From Nitrosospira multiformis (GTDB taxonomy: Bacteria; Pseudomonadota; Gammaproteobacteria; Burkholderiales; Nitrosomonadaceae): DNA of 64,000 nt. The stretch spans positions 1,736,001 through 1,800,000 of the forward strand of contig NZ_FNKY01000001.1 in the NCBI RefSeq assembly GCF_900103165.1. The letters run 5' to 3'. Position numbers and translations under genes: made by a program. Positions 1 through 9,089 of the stretch are shown here, one piece after another (the first letter of the stretch is position 1; every line of letters begins with the position of its first letter). The notes beneath the pieces are model-generated. The model searched no databases and was not told the DNA's origin. It was given only the letters and a program-made list of their open reading frames with translations.

Positions 1-499
1 TCAGCAGCTTGCTATTGGTCGGATAGGCAATGGCCTTCTCCTGTACGGTGCTGTCCACGATGACCTTGTTCAGGCTTCGCCGCTTGATTACCTGGGCCGA
101 TGTGGCGGCCTTGATGGTCTGGGCCAGTAACCACTCCATGCCTTCTGCGCCGATCCGTTGCCGCCAGCGCGTCAGTGAACTGGGGTCGATAGGCAGATTA
201 TGCTGAAACCAGATTTCGCCACAGAACAGCTGCCAGTAGGGATTTTCGATCCAGCCCCACACGACTTCTTCGTCGGATAGGGCAAAGGTGTGTTGCAGGT
301 ACAGCAGGCCTGCCACCAGGCGGGGAGCCGTCGCGGGACGACCCCGATGCGAAGGGAAAAAACCGGCCCATTCGCGCTCAAACCCTGACCAGTCAATATG
401 CTGGGCAAATTGCGCCAAGGGGTGTCTCGGGTTGACCAGCTCATCCAACCGCTGGCGGAACAGGTCATTGCTTATGGGTACACTCGGCTTTGGTCCCAT
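1..499 (-). mobile_element. IS5-family transposase, N-terminal part (runs off the left edge)
   Basis: DDE transposase of an insertion sequence; it cuts and joins DNA at the element's ends. The minus strand is open from the ATG at 497-499 to the window edge, giving 166 codons without a stop. The N-terminus begins MGPKPSVPIS and includes the family block around LSDEEVVWGWIENPYWQ. Near the edge, VIVDSTVQ carries what should be the first catalytic aspartate. The rest of the catalytic domain and one end of the element are outside the window, so it cannot be said whether the copy is intact. The upstream terminal repeat probably lies between 500 and about 640 but cannot be set without the other end. 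It marks the left border of the injection-system locus. Confidence 0.85.
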
Positions 500-1146
500 G
501 TAACCCTCGCTAGATTTGCAAGAAATTACATCAATTTTACCAGAAACCGGCAAATTCAGCCGCTACAATTCAACAATTAATATAACATAATCAGTTGATT
601 ATGGATTGTTCAGACCTGACTACTTAGTTAGCTATCGCGCTTGGCATGTTAGGAATCACTTCAGAAATTTTCTCAGAACGCCCAATACCAGGCTCTGGTT
701 GGCGTGGCTAACTGAGTCCGGTGCCAGCCGTTCCGGCCTTTTTTCGATAGCGTTGATTGTCTTTGCAGTCTAAAACCTCTTTTAGGCTTCCCTGGATTTC
801 AAAACATTCAGCCCTGGGTGGAGCGGGCAAGAGCGGAGTGGGAAGGTTATCCGAGCCGGTAACCGCAACGGTACTGGTCTTGAGGCTGACACTTCCATCG
901 GCGTCATTCGTTCTCAAGAATGCCGGTACAGACGACTGATCCATGGCCGAAATTGATATGGTTCGCGATTTTTCCTTGCATTTCCAGAAAACTCTTCTAT
1001 GTTGACTATGTATATGGGACGTACGTAACGGGATAAATTTGGAAAGTCGACATGCTGTGACTGAGCGAAATCATAGTCTTGTCACCTAGTATGTGGGTGT
1101 ATCTGGGAGAACCATATAGGTTTTGTTTCAACCTGAGGAGGTGGTC
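500..1146. other. Intergenic stretch between the IS and the eCIS locus
   Basis: About 650 bp with no convincing gene. The first 140 bp are AT-rich and probably include the end of the IS. A short hairpin GCCG-TTC-CGGC at 727-737 followed by CTTTTTT (738-744) looks like a weak plus-strand terminator. A 78-codon minus-strand frame (708-944) and an overlapping plus-strand frame have no recognisable domain or ribosome site. A TTGACT hexamer at 1002 has no properly spaced -10 partner, so the eCIS promoter was not located with confidence. Confidence 0.5.
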
Positions 1147-1560
1147 ATGGCGAACATAAGCTGGTCAACGTCAATTCAAGTAGCGGGTGGCCCAACTATA
1201 ACCGTAACACAAGGCCCTATTGTAGCGGAGGCTATTGAGCGTATCGAGGTGTCTGTACCAGCGGGCTCAGACAAAAAGCTCATTAGTCTTCCGGCCGGTC
1301 CGATCAGTGATATTCATCTTCTGCTCATCAAATCCAGCCACTATAAAGATATCACCTTTAAAGTAAGTGATGGTTCCAATACTGCTGACGGTGATGGACT
1401 TGCATTGACCGGCCCGCAATTCTTTTCGGGCGGGGCAGCCGCACTTTTTGGGTCTGACCAGGAAGCGCATTTTCTGGAATTCATTAATAGTAGCACTAGC
1501 GGTGATACCGCCCAGATTGAGATTTTCGTTGCACGCGATGCAACTCCTCCCGCTCCATAA
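1147..1560 (+). CDS. Unknown 137-residue protein leading the eCIS operon
   Basis: Not recognised. The ATG at 1147 is chosen because a strong Shine-Dalgarno GAGGAGG lies just upstream; an in-frame start 24 bp earlier lacks one. The 137-residue product has no signal peptide or membrane segment. It looks beta-rich, with alternating hydrophobic residues, glycines and an acidic middle (SDGSNTADGDG), and ends in a small Pro/Ala tail (PPAP). It lies 27 bp before the sheath gene on the same strand and is probably co-transcribed with it. By position it could be a structural accessory such as a decoration, cap or fibre component, but nothing in the sequence proves this. Confidence 0.75.
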   Translation: MANISWSTSIQVAGGPTITVTQGPIVAEAIERIEVSVPAGSDKKLISLPAGPISDIHLLLIKSSHYKDITFKVSDGSNTADGDGLALTGPQFFSGGAAALFGSDQEAHFLEFINSSTSGDTAQIEIFVARDATPPAP

Positions 1561-1587
1561 TTATCCCCTCCAATCGGAGAATTGAAT

Positions 1588-3159
1588 ATGCCTCAAGCCC
1601 TCACTTACCCCGGTGTATACATTGAAGAAATTTCCAGCGGTGTGCGACCGATCACTGGTGTTTCAACATCAATCACCGCGTTTATCGGGGCAACACTGCG
1701 TGGCCCCATTGACACGCCCGTACGCGTGCAGAACTTCGCGGAGTTCGAACGCAACTTTGGTGGCCTCTGGCGCAACAGTCCACTTACGTATGCAGTCAAT
1801 CAGTTTTTTCAGCATGGCGGTTCGGATGCGCTCATCGTGCGCGTAAGTAACGTTCCGGGGACAGGGAAAGCCACCGTTGGCACGGAAGGTCTCAACCTTG
1901 AGGCCGCTTCGCCGGGCACGTGGGGAAATCTGCTCAGGGTTCGTGTGGATCATGCAACCAATCCTGAACTCGCTACCGCTGAGCAGTTGTTCAACCTTAC
2001 AGTACGCGATATGGGTACCGGAACGACTGAACGCTTCCTCAACGTATCCGTGCTGCTTGCGCATCGCCGGTTCATAGGCAAGGTATTGGAGGAAGAATCC
2101 AAGCTTGTACGGCTAGCCGACCCAATCCCTGCGACTCGTCCCAATTCCACAGGGGAAGACGGGGCAGGGCGAGACCCACTGACAGTAACACCTGGCTCTG
2201 TCCCTTTCAATGCTGACGGGAGTGACGGTGACACCATCGGAGATGAACAGGTTTCCTCTGGTGCAGGTTTACAAGCAAATAAACGAGGTCTTTGGGCATT
2301 AGAGAAAGCCGATCTGTTTAATCTTTTATGCATTCCCCCCTTCTCATTTGATGAAGATATTGGGGTACCAACACGTGTTGAAGCAGCAAAATACTGCCGC
2401 GACCGCCGAGCACTTTATATCGTCGATCCGCTACGTGTTTGGGATGAACCCGCCGACCTTAGAGCTGAAACGAACGGTCTCGACAGCGAAGAATGGGGGT
2501 TGGGACGTAGCGAGAATGCCGCGCTATATTGGCCAATGTTGCGCATTCCCGATTCCCTTCAGCAGGGAAGGCTCGCCGACTTCGCACCTTGCGGTGCGGT
2601 GGCGGGCGTGATGGCGCGCACGGATAGCCAGCGCGGCGTCTGGAAAGCCCCTGCCGGGATCGAGGCAACACTGGACGGGGTGCCGGAATTGAAAATCAAG
2701 CTTACTGATGGCGAAAACGGTCAGCTTAATCCATTGGGAGTCAATTGCCTGCGTGCGTTTCCGGAGATCGGGCGTGTTGTCTGGGGTGCCCGCACACTGC
2801 GCGGGGCAGATTCGCTGGCATCGGAATGGAAGTATGTTTCGGTCAGGCGATTGGCCTTATTCATCGAGGAAAGCCTTTTTCGGGGGACCCAGTGGGTAGT
2901 CTTCGAGCCTAACGATGAGCCGCTATGGTCGCAGATCAGGCTTAATATCGGGTCCTTCATGCATACCCTGTTCCGGCAGGGCGCATTCCAGGGCAAATCG
3001 ACACGTGAAGCTTATTACGTTAAATGTAACAGTGAGACCACCACCCAGAACGATATCAATCTCGGTATCGTGAATATCGAAGTGGGTTTTCTTCCATTGA
3101 AACCAGCCGAATTCGTGGTCATCAGGATTCAACAGATGACTGGAGATATTCCGACCTAA
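1588..3159 (+). CDS. Contractile tail sheath protein (Afp2-4 / phage sheath family)
   Basis: Forms the contractile outer cylinder whose collapse drives the inner tube through the target envelope. The 523-residue product starts MPQALTYPGVYIEEISSG, the N-terminal signature of the phage/eCIS sheath family (the YPGVYIEE arm that links subunits), and continues with TSITAFIGATLRGP. The C-terminal third (AFPEIGRVVWGARTL, then RRLALFIEESLFRGTQWVVFEPN) matches the conserved sheath core. The ATG at 1588 has GGAGA seven bases upstream; a TTG two codons earlier is less likely. Only one sheath gene is present, whereas Serratia Afp has three paralogues. The tube gene follows 18 bp downstream. Confidence 0.95.
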   Translation: MPQALTYPGVYIEEISSGVRPITGVSTSITAFIGATLRGPIDTPVRVQNFAEFERNFGGLWRNSPLTYAVNQFFQHGGSDALIVRVSNVPGTGKATVGTEGLNLEAASPGTWGNLLRVRVDHATNPELATAEQLFNLTVRDMGTGTTERFLNVSVLLAHRRFIGKVLEEESKLVRLADPIPATRPNSTGEDGAGRDPLTVTPGSVPFNADGSDGDTIGDEQVSSGAGLQANKRGLWALEKADLFNLLCIPPFSFDEDIGVPTRVEAAKYCRDRRALYIVDPLRVWDEPADLRAETNGLDSEEWGLGRSENAALYWPMLRIPDSLQQGRLADFAPCGAVAGVMARTDSQRGVWKAPAGIEATLDGVPELKIKLTDGENGQLNPLGVNCLRAFPEIGRVVWGARTLRGADSLASEWKYVSVRRLALFIEESLFRGTQWVVFEPNDEPLWSQIRLNIGSFMHTLFRQGAFQGKSTREAYYVKCNSETTTQNDINLGIVNIEVGFLPLKPAEFVVIRIQQMTGDIPT

Positions 3160-3177
3160 GCTTTTAGGAGAAATACG

Positions 3178-3702
3178 ATGCCACAGTTCAGCGTGAACGC
3201 AACCAGATTGGACCCCTACAAAAATTTTAAATTCCGCGTGAAATGGGATGGCCGTTATGTAGCCGGTGTCAGCAAGGTTGGAGCACTCAAGCGGACTACC
3301 GAGATTGTAGAGCATCGCAACGGCGGCGATCAATCAACCTCTCACAAGTCAGTCGGACGTACTAAATTTGAAGCAATAACGCTTGAGCGCGGTGTTACTC
3401 ACGACATTGAGTTCGAAAGGTGGGCAAATAAGCTATGGAATTACGGCGCTGCGGAAGGGATGGAAATGGCACTCAGCCTTTTCCGGAAAGATATTATGAT
3501 TGAGGTCTACAATGAGGCCGGGCAGCTTGCGTTAAGGTATAAGGTTTATCGTTGCTGGGTATCCGAGTACCAGGCATTGCCGGATCTGGATGCCAACGCC
3601 AATGCGGTCGCCATACAATCCCTAAAATTGGAAAATGAAGGATGGGAGCGGGACTATGACGTCACGGAACCAGCCGAACCCGATTTTAACGAACCCCCCT
3701 GA
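3178..3702 (+). CDS. Inner tube protein (T4 gp19-like, Afp1/Afp5 family)
   Basis: Builds the rigid hollow tube inside the sheath; stacked rings form the channel that holds cargo. The 174-residue product shows the gp19/T6SS Hcp-like fold signature: DPYKNFKFRVKWDGRYVAGVSKVGAL, then TTEIVEHRNGGD, a TKFEAITLERGVTHD strand pair and a C-terminal VYRCWVSEYQALPDLDANANAVAIQSLKLENEG. This is the usual layout of phage tail tube proteins. AGGAGAAA lies just before the ATG. It follows the sheath gene closely and precedes the hub chaperone by 5 bp, the usual eCIS order. Only one tube paralogue is present, so the same protein presumably caps the spike and forms the shaft. Confidence 0.95.
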   Translation: MPQFSVNATRLDPYKNFKFRVKWDGRYVAGVSKVGALKRTTEIVEHRNGGDQSTSHKSVGRTKFEAITLERGVTHDIEFERWANKLWNYGAAEGMEMALSLFRKDIMIEVYNEAGQLALRYKVYRCWVSEYQALPDLDANANAVAIQSLKLENEGWERDYDVTEPAEPDFNEPP

Positions 3703-3707
3703 AACTC

Positions 3708-4406
3708 ATGGTAAAGCTGTCTTCCGTGCAAATGCTGGAGCTATGGGATCGTGGAGCGCGGTGCCATTCCCTTGATCGTGCTTTGTTGCTGCTGGGCAGC
3801 GCACGGCCGGGAGAGTCACTGGAAGAACTGGCCGATGTGACGATTGGCATGCGTGATCAAGTCCTCATAGCGCTACGCCAAGCAATATTCGGCCGCAAGC
3901 TGTCGAGTTATATCGATTGCCCGCGATGCAGGACAAGATTGGAATTTGTGCTGGACACCGAAACGCTGCGTGGCGAGGTGAGCGATAGCCCTATCGAGAT
4001 TGATGGCTTGCGAGTTCGCCGGCCTACCAGCCGTGATCTTGCCGCTGCGATAAGTGCACAGGACACGGACCAAGCTACACTACTGCTGGTGCAACGCTGC
4101 GGCATGGCCGACGGGAACCAGTTGCCGATATTGAGCGGCGTCCAGATCGAGAAAATAGAATCTGTTCTGGCCGAAGCCGACTCGGCAGCAGACATTGTAT
4201 TGGATTTCAATTGTGAGCAATGCGGCTTTGTCTGGCAAACGTCTTTTGACATCGGTGCTTACCTATGGCGCGAGGTGGAGCTATATGCCAAGGCATTGCT
4301 GGCTGATATTCATACATTAGCCCGTGCTTATGGCTGGAGCGAACGGGAAGTGCTGGACCTGAGCGATGCGCGACGTGCAGCCTACATTGAGATGGTGACG
4401 GCATGA
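3708..4406 (+). CDS. T4-type baseplate hub assembly chaperone-like protein with zinc ribbon
   Basis: Likely assembly factor for the baseplate hub, resembling the phage T4 gp26-type family that recurs after the tube gene in eCIS and Myoviridae-like tail loci. The 232-residue product has two Cys pairs, CPRC (residues 71-74) and CEQC (169-172), that should form a zinc ribbon; between them lies a helical segment. The C-terminus is helical (REVELYAKALLADIHTLARAYGWSEREVLDLSDARRAAYIEMV), as in small phage proteins that bind tube or tape-measure tails. The start is 5 bp after the tube stop. Its last codon overlaps the next gene (ATGA), implying translational coupling. Confidence 0.75.
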   Translation: MVKLSSVQMLELWDRGARCHSLDRALLLLGSARPGESLEELADVTIGMRDQVLIALRQAIFGRKLSSYIDCPRCRTRLEFVLDTETLRGEVSDSPIEIDGLRVRRPTSRDLAAAISAQDTDQATLLLVQRCGMADGNQLPILSGVQIEKIESVLAEADSAADIVLDFNCEQCGFVWQTSFDIGAYLWREVELYAKALLADIHTLARAYGWSEREVLDLSDARRAAYIEMVTA

Positions 4407-5167
4407 GCGGTTATTTTCGGCGGCTTGTAATGCGAAGCGTGGGTACGGAGCCCGATATTCGCCCGCTGACGCATCGACTTCATGCATTCTCGACCTCAAA
4501 TGCGGCGGAGTCCTATGACGATGCCGAGGAATTCGTAGCCGGCGCAGCAGAGGCATCCGCCTTATTCCACTCCGAAACGCCTCAATCGTTTACACACGCT
4601 CCGCGGGATATGAAAGCGTCGCCCGTCAATACGGTGGACGCAGATTTTCGTTCTCATTCATCGCGGAATGATTCCGATATGGTGTTACCTCAAACTGATT
4701 CACGGGCCTTGGATGGAGAGTTGGCACAAAGAGAGGATGGTGAATCCCGAACTGGGCCGATTTTCAGAAACGTATCCCCCGGTAACAAGCAGGGAAGCCA
4801 TGGCGGCCAGAGACGCTCTATTGCACACCGTATGACACCGCTTAAAAATAAGCTTGAAGAACGATCACCGTTCCTGCCCCCAGTGAGGGACTTCAGCCTG
4901 ATGCCAGAAGCTGACCCGCCGCCGCCTCCTGCTTCATCAATGACGAGGGATCATGCGAAGACGCAGGTACACGCTTCAGGTCTGTCTTTTTCTGAGCGCC
5001 GCGGCAAGGAATCTCATGAGCACAAGCCGCCGGAGATTCATGTCAGCATTGGACGGGTGGAAATTCGCGCAACCGTCGCACCGCCGCCTCTGCGGAAGAC
5101 TACGGCTGAATCGCCAACGATGAGCCTTGATGAGTACCTGAAGGTGCGTAACGAGGGCCGGCGATGA
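4403..5167 (+). CDS. Disordered, proline-rich eCIS linker protein
   Basis: Function unknown. The 254-residue product starts with a short basic segment (MSGYFRRLVMRS), then runs through about 180 low-complexity, charged and Ser/Pro-rich residues, including a PPPPPAS run near residue 175. It ends with a compact motif, IHVSIGRVEIRATVAPPPL (near 213-231), and the helix MSLDEYLKVR. From recall, similar short 'IxVxIGRVEVRA' tails occur in the protein preceding the DUF4255 gene in other eCIS loci, so the C-terminus is probably the conserved functional part. The gene overlaps both neighbours by 4 bp, so it belongs to the assembly operon. A tether or adaptor role is only an inference. Confidence 0.7.
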   Translation: MSGYFRRLVMRSVGTEPDIRPLTHRLHAFSTSNAAESYDDAEEFVAGAAEASALFHSETPQSFTHAPRDMKASPVNTVDADFRSHSSRNDSDMVLPQTDSRALDGELAQREDGESRTGPIFRNVSPGNKQGSHGGQRRSIAHRMTPLKNKLEERSPFLPPVRDFSLMPEADPPPPPASSMTRDHAKTQVHASGLSFSERRGKESHEHKPPEIHVSIGRVEIRATVAPPPLRKTTAESPTMSLDEYLKVRNEGRR

Positions 5168-6447
5168 GCAACTCCTTGGCAATCGCAACGGTAACCGCAG
5201 CCTTGAGGCAGATTACTCATCACGCGGTAAGCTCCGCCGTAAGCGGTGCGGAAGCGTTGATAGAGCGCCCTCTCAGCAGCATTTCAGACGATGATCCGCG
5301 CGTACGTTTGTTTCTATATCAAGTGACCCCCAATGCCGCGCTGCGGAACGACGATCTTCCAACTCGCGCAGCGAGCGGGAGCTTGATGAAACGGCCCACC
5401 GCAGCACTTGATCTGCATTATCTGCTTGCATTCTACGGGAATGAAAGCGATCTGGAGCCCCAGCGTATGCTGGGCGCCGTGATACGCGATCTGCATGCAC
5501 AACCTGTCTTGTTACGGCAAGTGATAGTAAATGCCATTACCAGCGATGGATCTCTCCTCACTGGATCGAACCTGGCCGAGGCTTTCGAACAAATAAAATT
5601 TACGCCTTTATCGCTTTCCCTGGAGGAGCTCTCAAAACTCTGGTCGGTATTTTTCCAGGCACCCTATGCCTTGTCCGTTGCCTACCAAGGCACGGTCGTT
5701 CTCATTGATAGCGAAGAGAATGCGCCTCTGGCGGCGCCTGTCCTTAGGCGGGGCGAAGCTGACCGTGGTGTCAACCTCGCGCTTGGGCCGTTCCCCGCAC
5801 TCGAAAGCTTTCATATCGGCGCACCCGAGGATGAGGGGTGGCGGCCACGCCAACCCTCATACCCCAGTGCGCAACTCGGCACGGTGTTGACGCTAATCGG
5901 CCGTAATCTGGGCGGTGAAACTGTCAGTGTCCGGTTCCACCATATCAAGCTGGGGGTCACGCGTACCATCGTGGTGGCACAAAATGACAAGACAGCAACC
6001 GAGATTAAAATCGGAATTGGCATTGGTGATGACGCTGCCGCACGGGCTGCCTGGGCTGCAGGGTTCTATATCGTGACTGTGCTAATAGAGAATGGCGGGC
6101 ATCCGCGCGCCAGCAACCAATTACCTCTGCCTTTTTCCTCCAGGATCAGCGGAATTGCGCCTTCCGTCCGGGCCGGTAGAGATGTCACATTAACCATTAC
6201 CTTCGACCCTGAAGTACGTTCGACCCAGCGCGCCAGCCTGATCATTATGGATCGAGAGATCGAGGCGGAGGATCCTGTCACCGAGACCGGCGAATTGCGG
6301 TTCATCATCGAAGATGCGCCAACCGTAACGGATGCCATTGTGCGCCTTCGCATTGATGGGGTTGACAGTTTGCCGTTCAGGCGGCAGCCCGGTCCACCGC
6401 CAGCCCGTATGGTATTCGATGAAAATCAAAAAATCACTATTTTATGA
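5164..6447 (+). CDS. DUF4255 tail terminator/sheath-cap protein (Afp16/Pvc16-like) with an Ig-like C-terminus
   Basis: Afp16-type proteins cap the distal end of the tube and sheath and set or stabilise particle length. Residues 1-190 match the DUF4255 N-terminal pattern: SNSLAIATVTAALRQIT, then RVRLFLYQVTPNAALRNDDLP, LDLHYLLAFYG and LEELSKLWSVFFQAPYALSVAYQGTVVLID. The remainder (about 210-427) looks like two immunoglobulin/IPT-type beta domains (LTLIGRNLGGETVSVRFHHI; GRDVTLTITFDPEVR). Afp16 itself lacks such a long extension, which may reach the particle surface. The start overlaps the upstream gene and the stop overlaps the ATPase gene (ATGATAG). Confidence 0.85.
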   Translation: MSNSLAIATVTAALRQITHHAVSSAVSGAEALIERPLSSISDDDPRVRLFLYQVTPNAALRNDDLPTRAASGSLMKRPTAALDLHYLLAFYGNESDLEPQRMLGAVIRDLHAQPVLLRQVIVNAITSDGSLLTGSNLAEAFEQIKFTPLSLSLEELSKLWSVFFQAPYALSVAYQGTVVLIDSEENAPLAAPVLRRGEADRGVNLALGPFPALESFHIGAPEDEGWRPRQPSYPSAQLGTVLTLIGRNLGGETVSVRFHHIKLGVTRTIVVAQNDKTATEIKIGIGIGDDAAARAAWAAGFYIVTVLIENGGHPRASNQLPLPFSSRISGIAPSVRAGRDVTLTITFDPEVRSTQRASLIIMDREIEAEDPVTETGELRFIIEDAPTVTDAIVRLRIDGVDSLPFRRQPGPPPARMVFDENQKITIL

Positions 6448-8528
6448 TAGACCTCGACGCCTGGCACAGAACCAACAATGAATACCTGTCAGCAGCGGTG
6501 CGCTGGCTGCGCCTACGCCTGGCTCGTCTGGTTGAACAGCAGCAAAGAATAGCATCCCAGCCCATACAAACTTCTATATCGCCATTCACCCTGCCGCTGG
6601 GCGCGGATCTTCCGGCTCAGCCGGATGATGCGTCATCCGACCCGTTAGGCCAGCCAGAAGCCGACCAATTGGCCAAGGTACAAATCGAACAAGCCGCTGC
6701 CGCCATGGAGCAGGCCGCCACATCAGAACCGGCGCCCGCGCTGAGTATCTTGAGCCGCCGCCTGGGATTGGTGCGGTTCGAGGAACAAATCCTCTTGCTG
6801 TGTGCCGCCATGGAACTCGATACGCGCATTGCCGCGCTCTGCGCACACGCCCAGAATGATAAATCGCGCCCTAACCCCACTTTTGCGCTGGCCCTTGCCC
6901 TATTCGACAATCCGGTGTGGGAAGCGCTCTCGCCAGAGCGTCCCCTACGCTATTGGCGTCTGATCGAGATCAACCAGCCGGGGGCGCAACCCTTGACCGC
7001 CAGCGCTTTGCGTGCCGACGAGCGTGTAGTGAATTATCTGAAGGGACTCAATTATCTGGACGACCGCCTTACGACATTGCTGGCGCCATTGATCGATGTT
7101 GCGGATGATTTGCCGCCCTCCCAGCAGGAGCAAGTGGGAATCATCGTCCGGCATCTGCGCGCCGCGCGAAATGGCCTGCCGGTTGTACATTTGCTTGGTA
7201 CGGATACGGACAGCAAGCGATCGATTGCAAAGCATGTTGCGCATAAGCTGCGTTTGAGTATTTATCGGCTCCCCGCAGACATGCTGCCAGCCACCTTGCC
7301 CGAGCTGGAAATATTGGCCCGCCTGTACCAGCGGGAAAGCAAGATGCTACCGCTTGCGCTCTACCTGGATGCGCAAGATTCCGACAAGGAACTGCCCGCA
7401 ATCAACCGATTGCTGTCCAGAATAGACGGGCCGGTTTTTCTGGATACCTACGAATCATGGCCGCAACTGGGGCGCGACGCGCTGACACTTGATGTAACAA
7501 AGCCCACCCCGGCGGAACAGGAAGAAGTGTGGCAACAAGTATTGGGTGAGGATGTGGGCAATGGGTCCGCATTGCTGGCGAGTCAATTCAACCTGAATCT
7601 GCACGAGATTCAGCGCGCCGCCCATGCAGCGACAGATCACAAAAAACCTACGATCGATCAGGCATGGGATGCCTGTTTGATTGCATCCCGGCCGCGCCTT
7701 GACTCCCTGGCGCAGCGTCTGGAACTGACGGCACAAGTATGGGATGACCTTGTCTTGCCGGAGCTGGAGAAAAAGCTGTTGCGGCAAATCATGAGTCAGG
7801 TCGGCCAGCGCCATTTGGTTTATGAGCATTGGGGATTCAATCGCAAATTGAACCGCGGGTTGGGTATCAATGCGCTTTTCGCTGGGGAGAGTGGCACGGG
7901 GAAGACCTTGGCCGCCGAAGTGATTGCGCGCGAACTGAAGCTCAACCTATACCGCATCGATCTATCCCAAGTAGTGAGCAAATACATTGGCGAAACCGAG
8001 AAGAACTTGCGCAAGTTGTTCGACGCCGCCGAGGATGGCGGAACCATACTGTTCTTCGACGAAGCGGATGCGCTTTTTGGTAAGCGCAGCGAGGTAAAAG
8101 ACAGCCATGACCGCTACGCCAATATAGAAATCAACTACCTGCTGCAGCGGATGGAAGCCTACCATGGCCTTGCAATCCTGGCGACAAACAGGAAGAGCGC
8201 GCTCGACACCGCATTCATGCGCCGCTTGCGTTTCATCGTCACTTTTCCGTTTCCGGGTATACCTGAGCGCAAGCTAATCTGGGAGCGGGCTTTCCCGAAG
8301 GAAACCGCCAAAGATGGTCTGGATTACGAGCGACTGGCGCGGCTGAGCCTAACCGGAGGCGGCATCCAGAACATCGCCATCAACGCCGCTTTTCTGGCCG
8401 CGGGAGTAGGCAGCCCTGTGACCATGCCGTTGATACTTGAGGCAGCAAAAACGGAATTCCGCAAGCTCGACAAGCCCATCAACGAGGCGGAGTTCCGCCT
8501 GATCCAGGCGATGGGGGCAAGTACATGA
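6444..8528 (+). CDS. AAA+ ATPase of the contractile injection system (Afp15/Pvc15-like)
   Basis: Cytoplasmic AAA+ ATPase found in nearly all eCIS loci and needed for particle assembly or cargo loading. The 694-residue product has an N-terminal helical region typical of this subfamily (VRFEEQILLLCAAMELD) and a degenerate middle domain. A C-terminal active AAA module follows: Walker A GESGTGKT at residues 481-488, Walker B ILFFDEADALF near 536-546, then LATNRKSALDTAFMRRLRF with sensor and arginine-finger residues. A GGGIQNIAINAAFLA lid helix follows. It overlaps the DUF4255 gene and the following small gene by 4 bp each. The family is unrelated to the T6SS ClpV. Confidence 0.93.
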   Translation: MIDLDAWHRTNNEYLSAAVRWLRLRLARLVEQQQRIASQPIQTSISPFTLPLGADLPAQPDDASSDPLGQPEADQLAKVQIEQAAAAMEQAATSEPAPALSILSRRLGLVRFEEQILLLCAAMELDTRIAALCAHAQNDKSRPNPTFALALALFDNPVWEALSPERPLRYWRLIEINQPGAQPLTASALRADERVVNYLKGLNYLDDRLTTLLAPLIDVADDLPPSQQEQVGIIVRHLRAARNGLPVVHLLGTDTDSKRSIAKHVAHKLRLSIYRLPADMLPATLPELEILARLYQRESKMLPLALYLDAQDSDKELPAINRLLSRIDGPVFLDTYESWPQLGRDALTLDVTKPTPAEQEEVWQQVLGEDVGNGSALLASQFNLNLHEIQRAAHAATDHKKPTIDQAWDACLIASRPRLDSLAQRLELTAQVWDDLVLPELEKKLLRQIMSQVGQRHLVYEHWGFNRKLNRGLGINALFAGESGTGKTLAAEVIARELKLNLYRIDLSQVVSKYIGETEKNLRKLFDAAEDGGTILFFDEADALFGKRSEVKDSHDRYANIEINYLLQRMEAYHGLAILATNRKSALDTAFMRRLRFIVTFPFPGIPERKLIWERAFPKETAKDGLDYERLARLSLTGGGIQNIAINAAFLAAGVGSPVTMPLILEAAKTEFRKLDKPINEAEFRLIQAMGAST

Positions 8529-8794
8529 ACATTCGCCTGCATATCGAACGCCTCGTGTTCGACGGTGTTTTAATACCACCGGACCAACGACCCTATCTGC
8601 AAGCGGCGATCGAAGCGGAATTGACCCGGCTGCTTTCTGCTAGGGGCATTGCGGGAGGTATCAATGCCCGACTTTATGTGGGAGCATCGTTGTACTCGGT
8701 TAACGCGGGACAAATTGAGATTTCATCGGGCAGGAACCCTGCCGAGCTTGGAAGGCAGATTGCTGTCGCCGTATACGGAGGGATCGAAAAATGA
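8525..8794 (+). CDS. Small unknown eCIS protein following the ATPase
   Basis: An 89-residue protein of unknown function, translationally coupled to the ATPase gene by a 4-bp overlap. It starts MNIRLHIERLVFDGVLIPPDQ and contains an amphipathic helix (LQAAIEAELTRLLSARGIAGG); the C-terminus (GRNPAELGRQIAVAVYGGI) is also helical. From recall, short proteins with a 'hIexLvldG' start and a 'lGxxIAxAvyxgl' end often sit next to the eCIS ATPase, so conserved accessory status is plausible. No catalytic residues, signal peptide or membrane segment are visible. A role with the ATPase is suggested only by position. Confidence 0.7.
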   Translation: MNIRLHIERLVFDGVLIPPDQRPYLQAAIEAELTRLLSARGIAGGINARLYVGASLYSVNAGQIEISSGRNPAELGRQIAVAVYGGIEK

Positions 8795-8966
8795 TAGGCG
8801 CAAGGCTATTCCTCTGAACGTTCAAAGAACTTAGCAAACCCATCTTTCTATGAGTCAGTTGCCGGGCCTCTCTTGAAACATAAAAACCTCCATAGGAATC
8901 ATACAATCACGGGCAGCAAGAGAGAGAACGCGGAAAAGGAATATGTAGTTTTTGAAACCAAAATGA

Positions 8967-8994
8967 TTGAACGCGGTTCGATAATTAGTATTAT
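8967..8994 (+). promoter_or_regulatory. Candidate sigma70 promoter for the DUF4157 gene
   Basis: TTGAAC (8967-8972) and TATTAT (8989-8994) are separated by 16 bp, matching four and five of six consensus positions. It lies in the 220-300 bp gap that breaks the overlapping eCIS operon, so the candidate effector may have its own transcription start near 9001. A start near 9001 would leave only about 14 nt before the ATG at 9015, which slightly favours the later ATG at 9090. Confidence 0.4.
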
Positions 8995-9089
8995 ATGCAG
9001 AAGCTTAGCTTTTTATGAAACAGGGAACCTGTACATGTACGTCGGGGGCACGCCAAAACCGATATGCCGGTTCCGATTGGGCCGTTCGT

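Noticed and set aside
708-944. 78-codon minus-strand frame and an opposite plus-strand frame before the eCIS locus
   Set aside because: No ribosome site, no recognisable domain; the two frames overlap antiparallel, as expected by chance.
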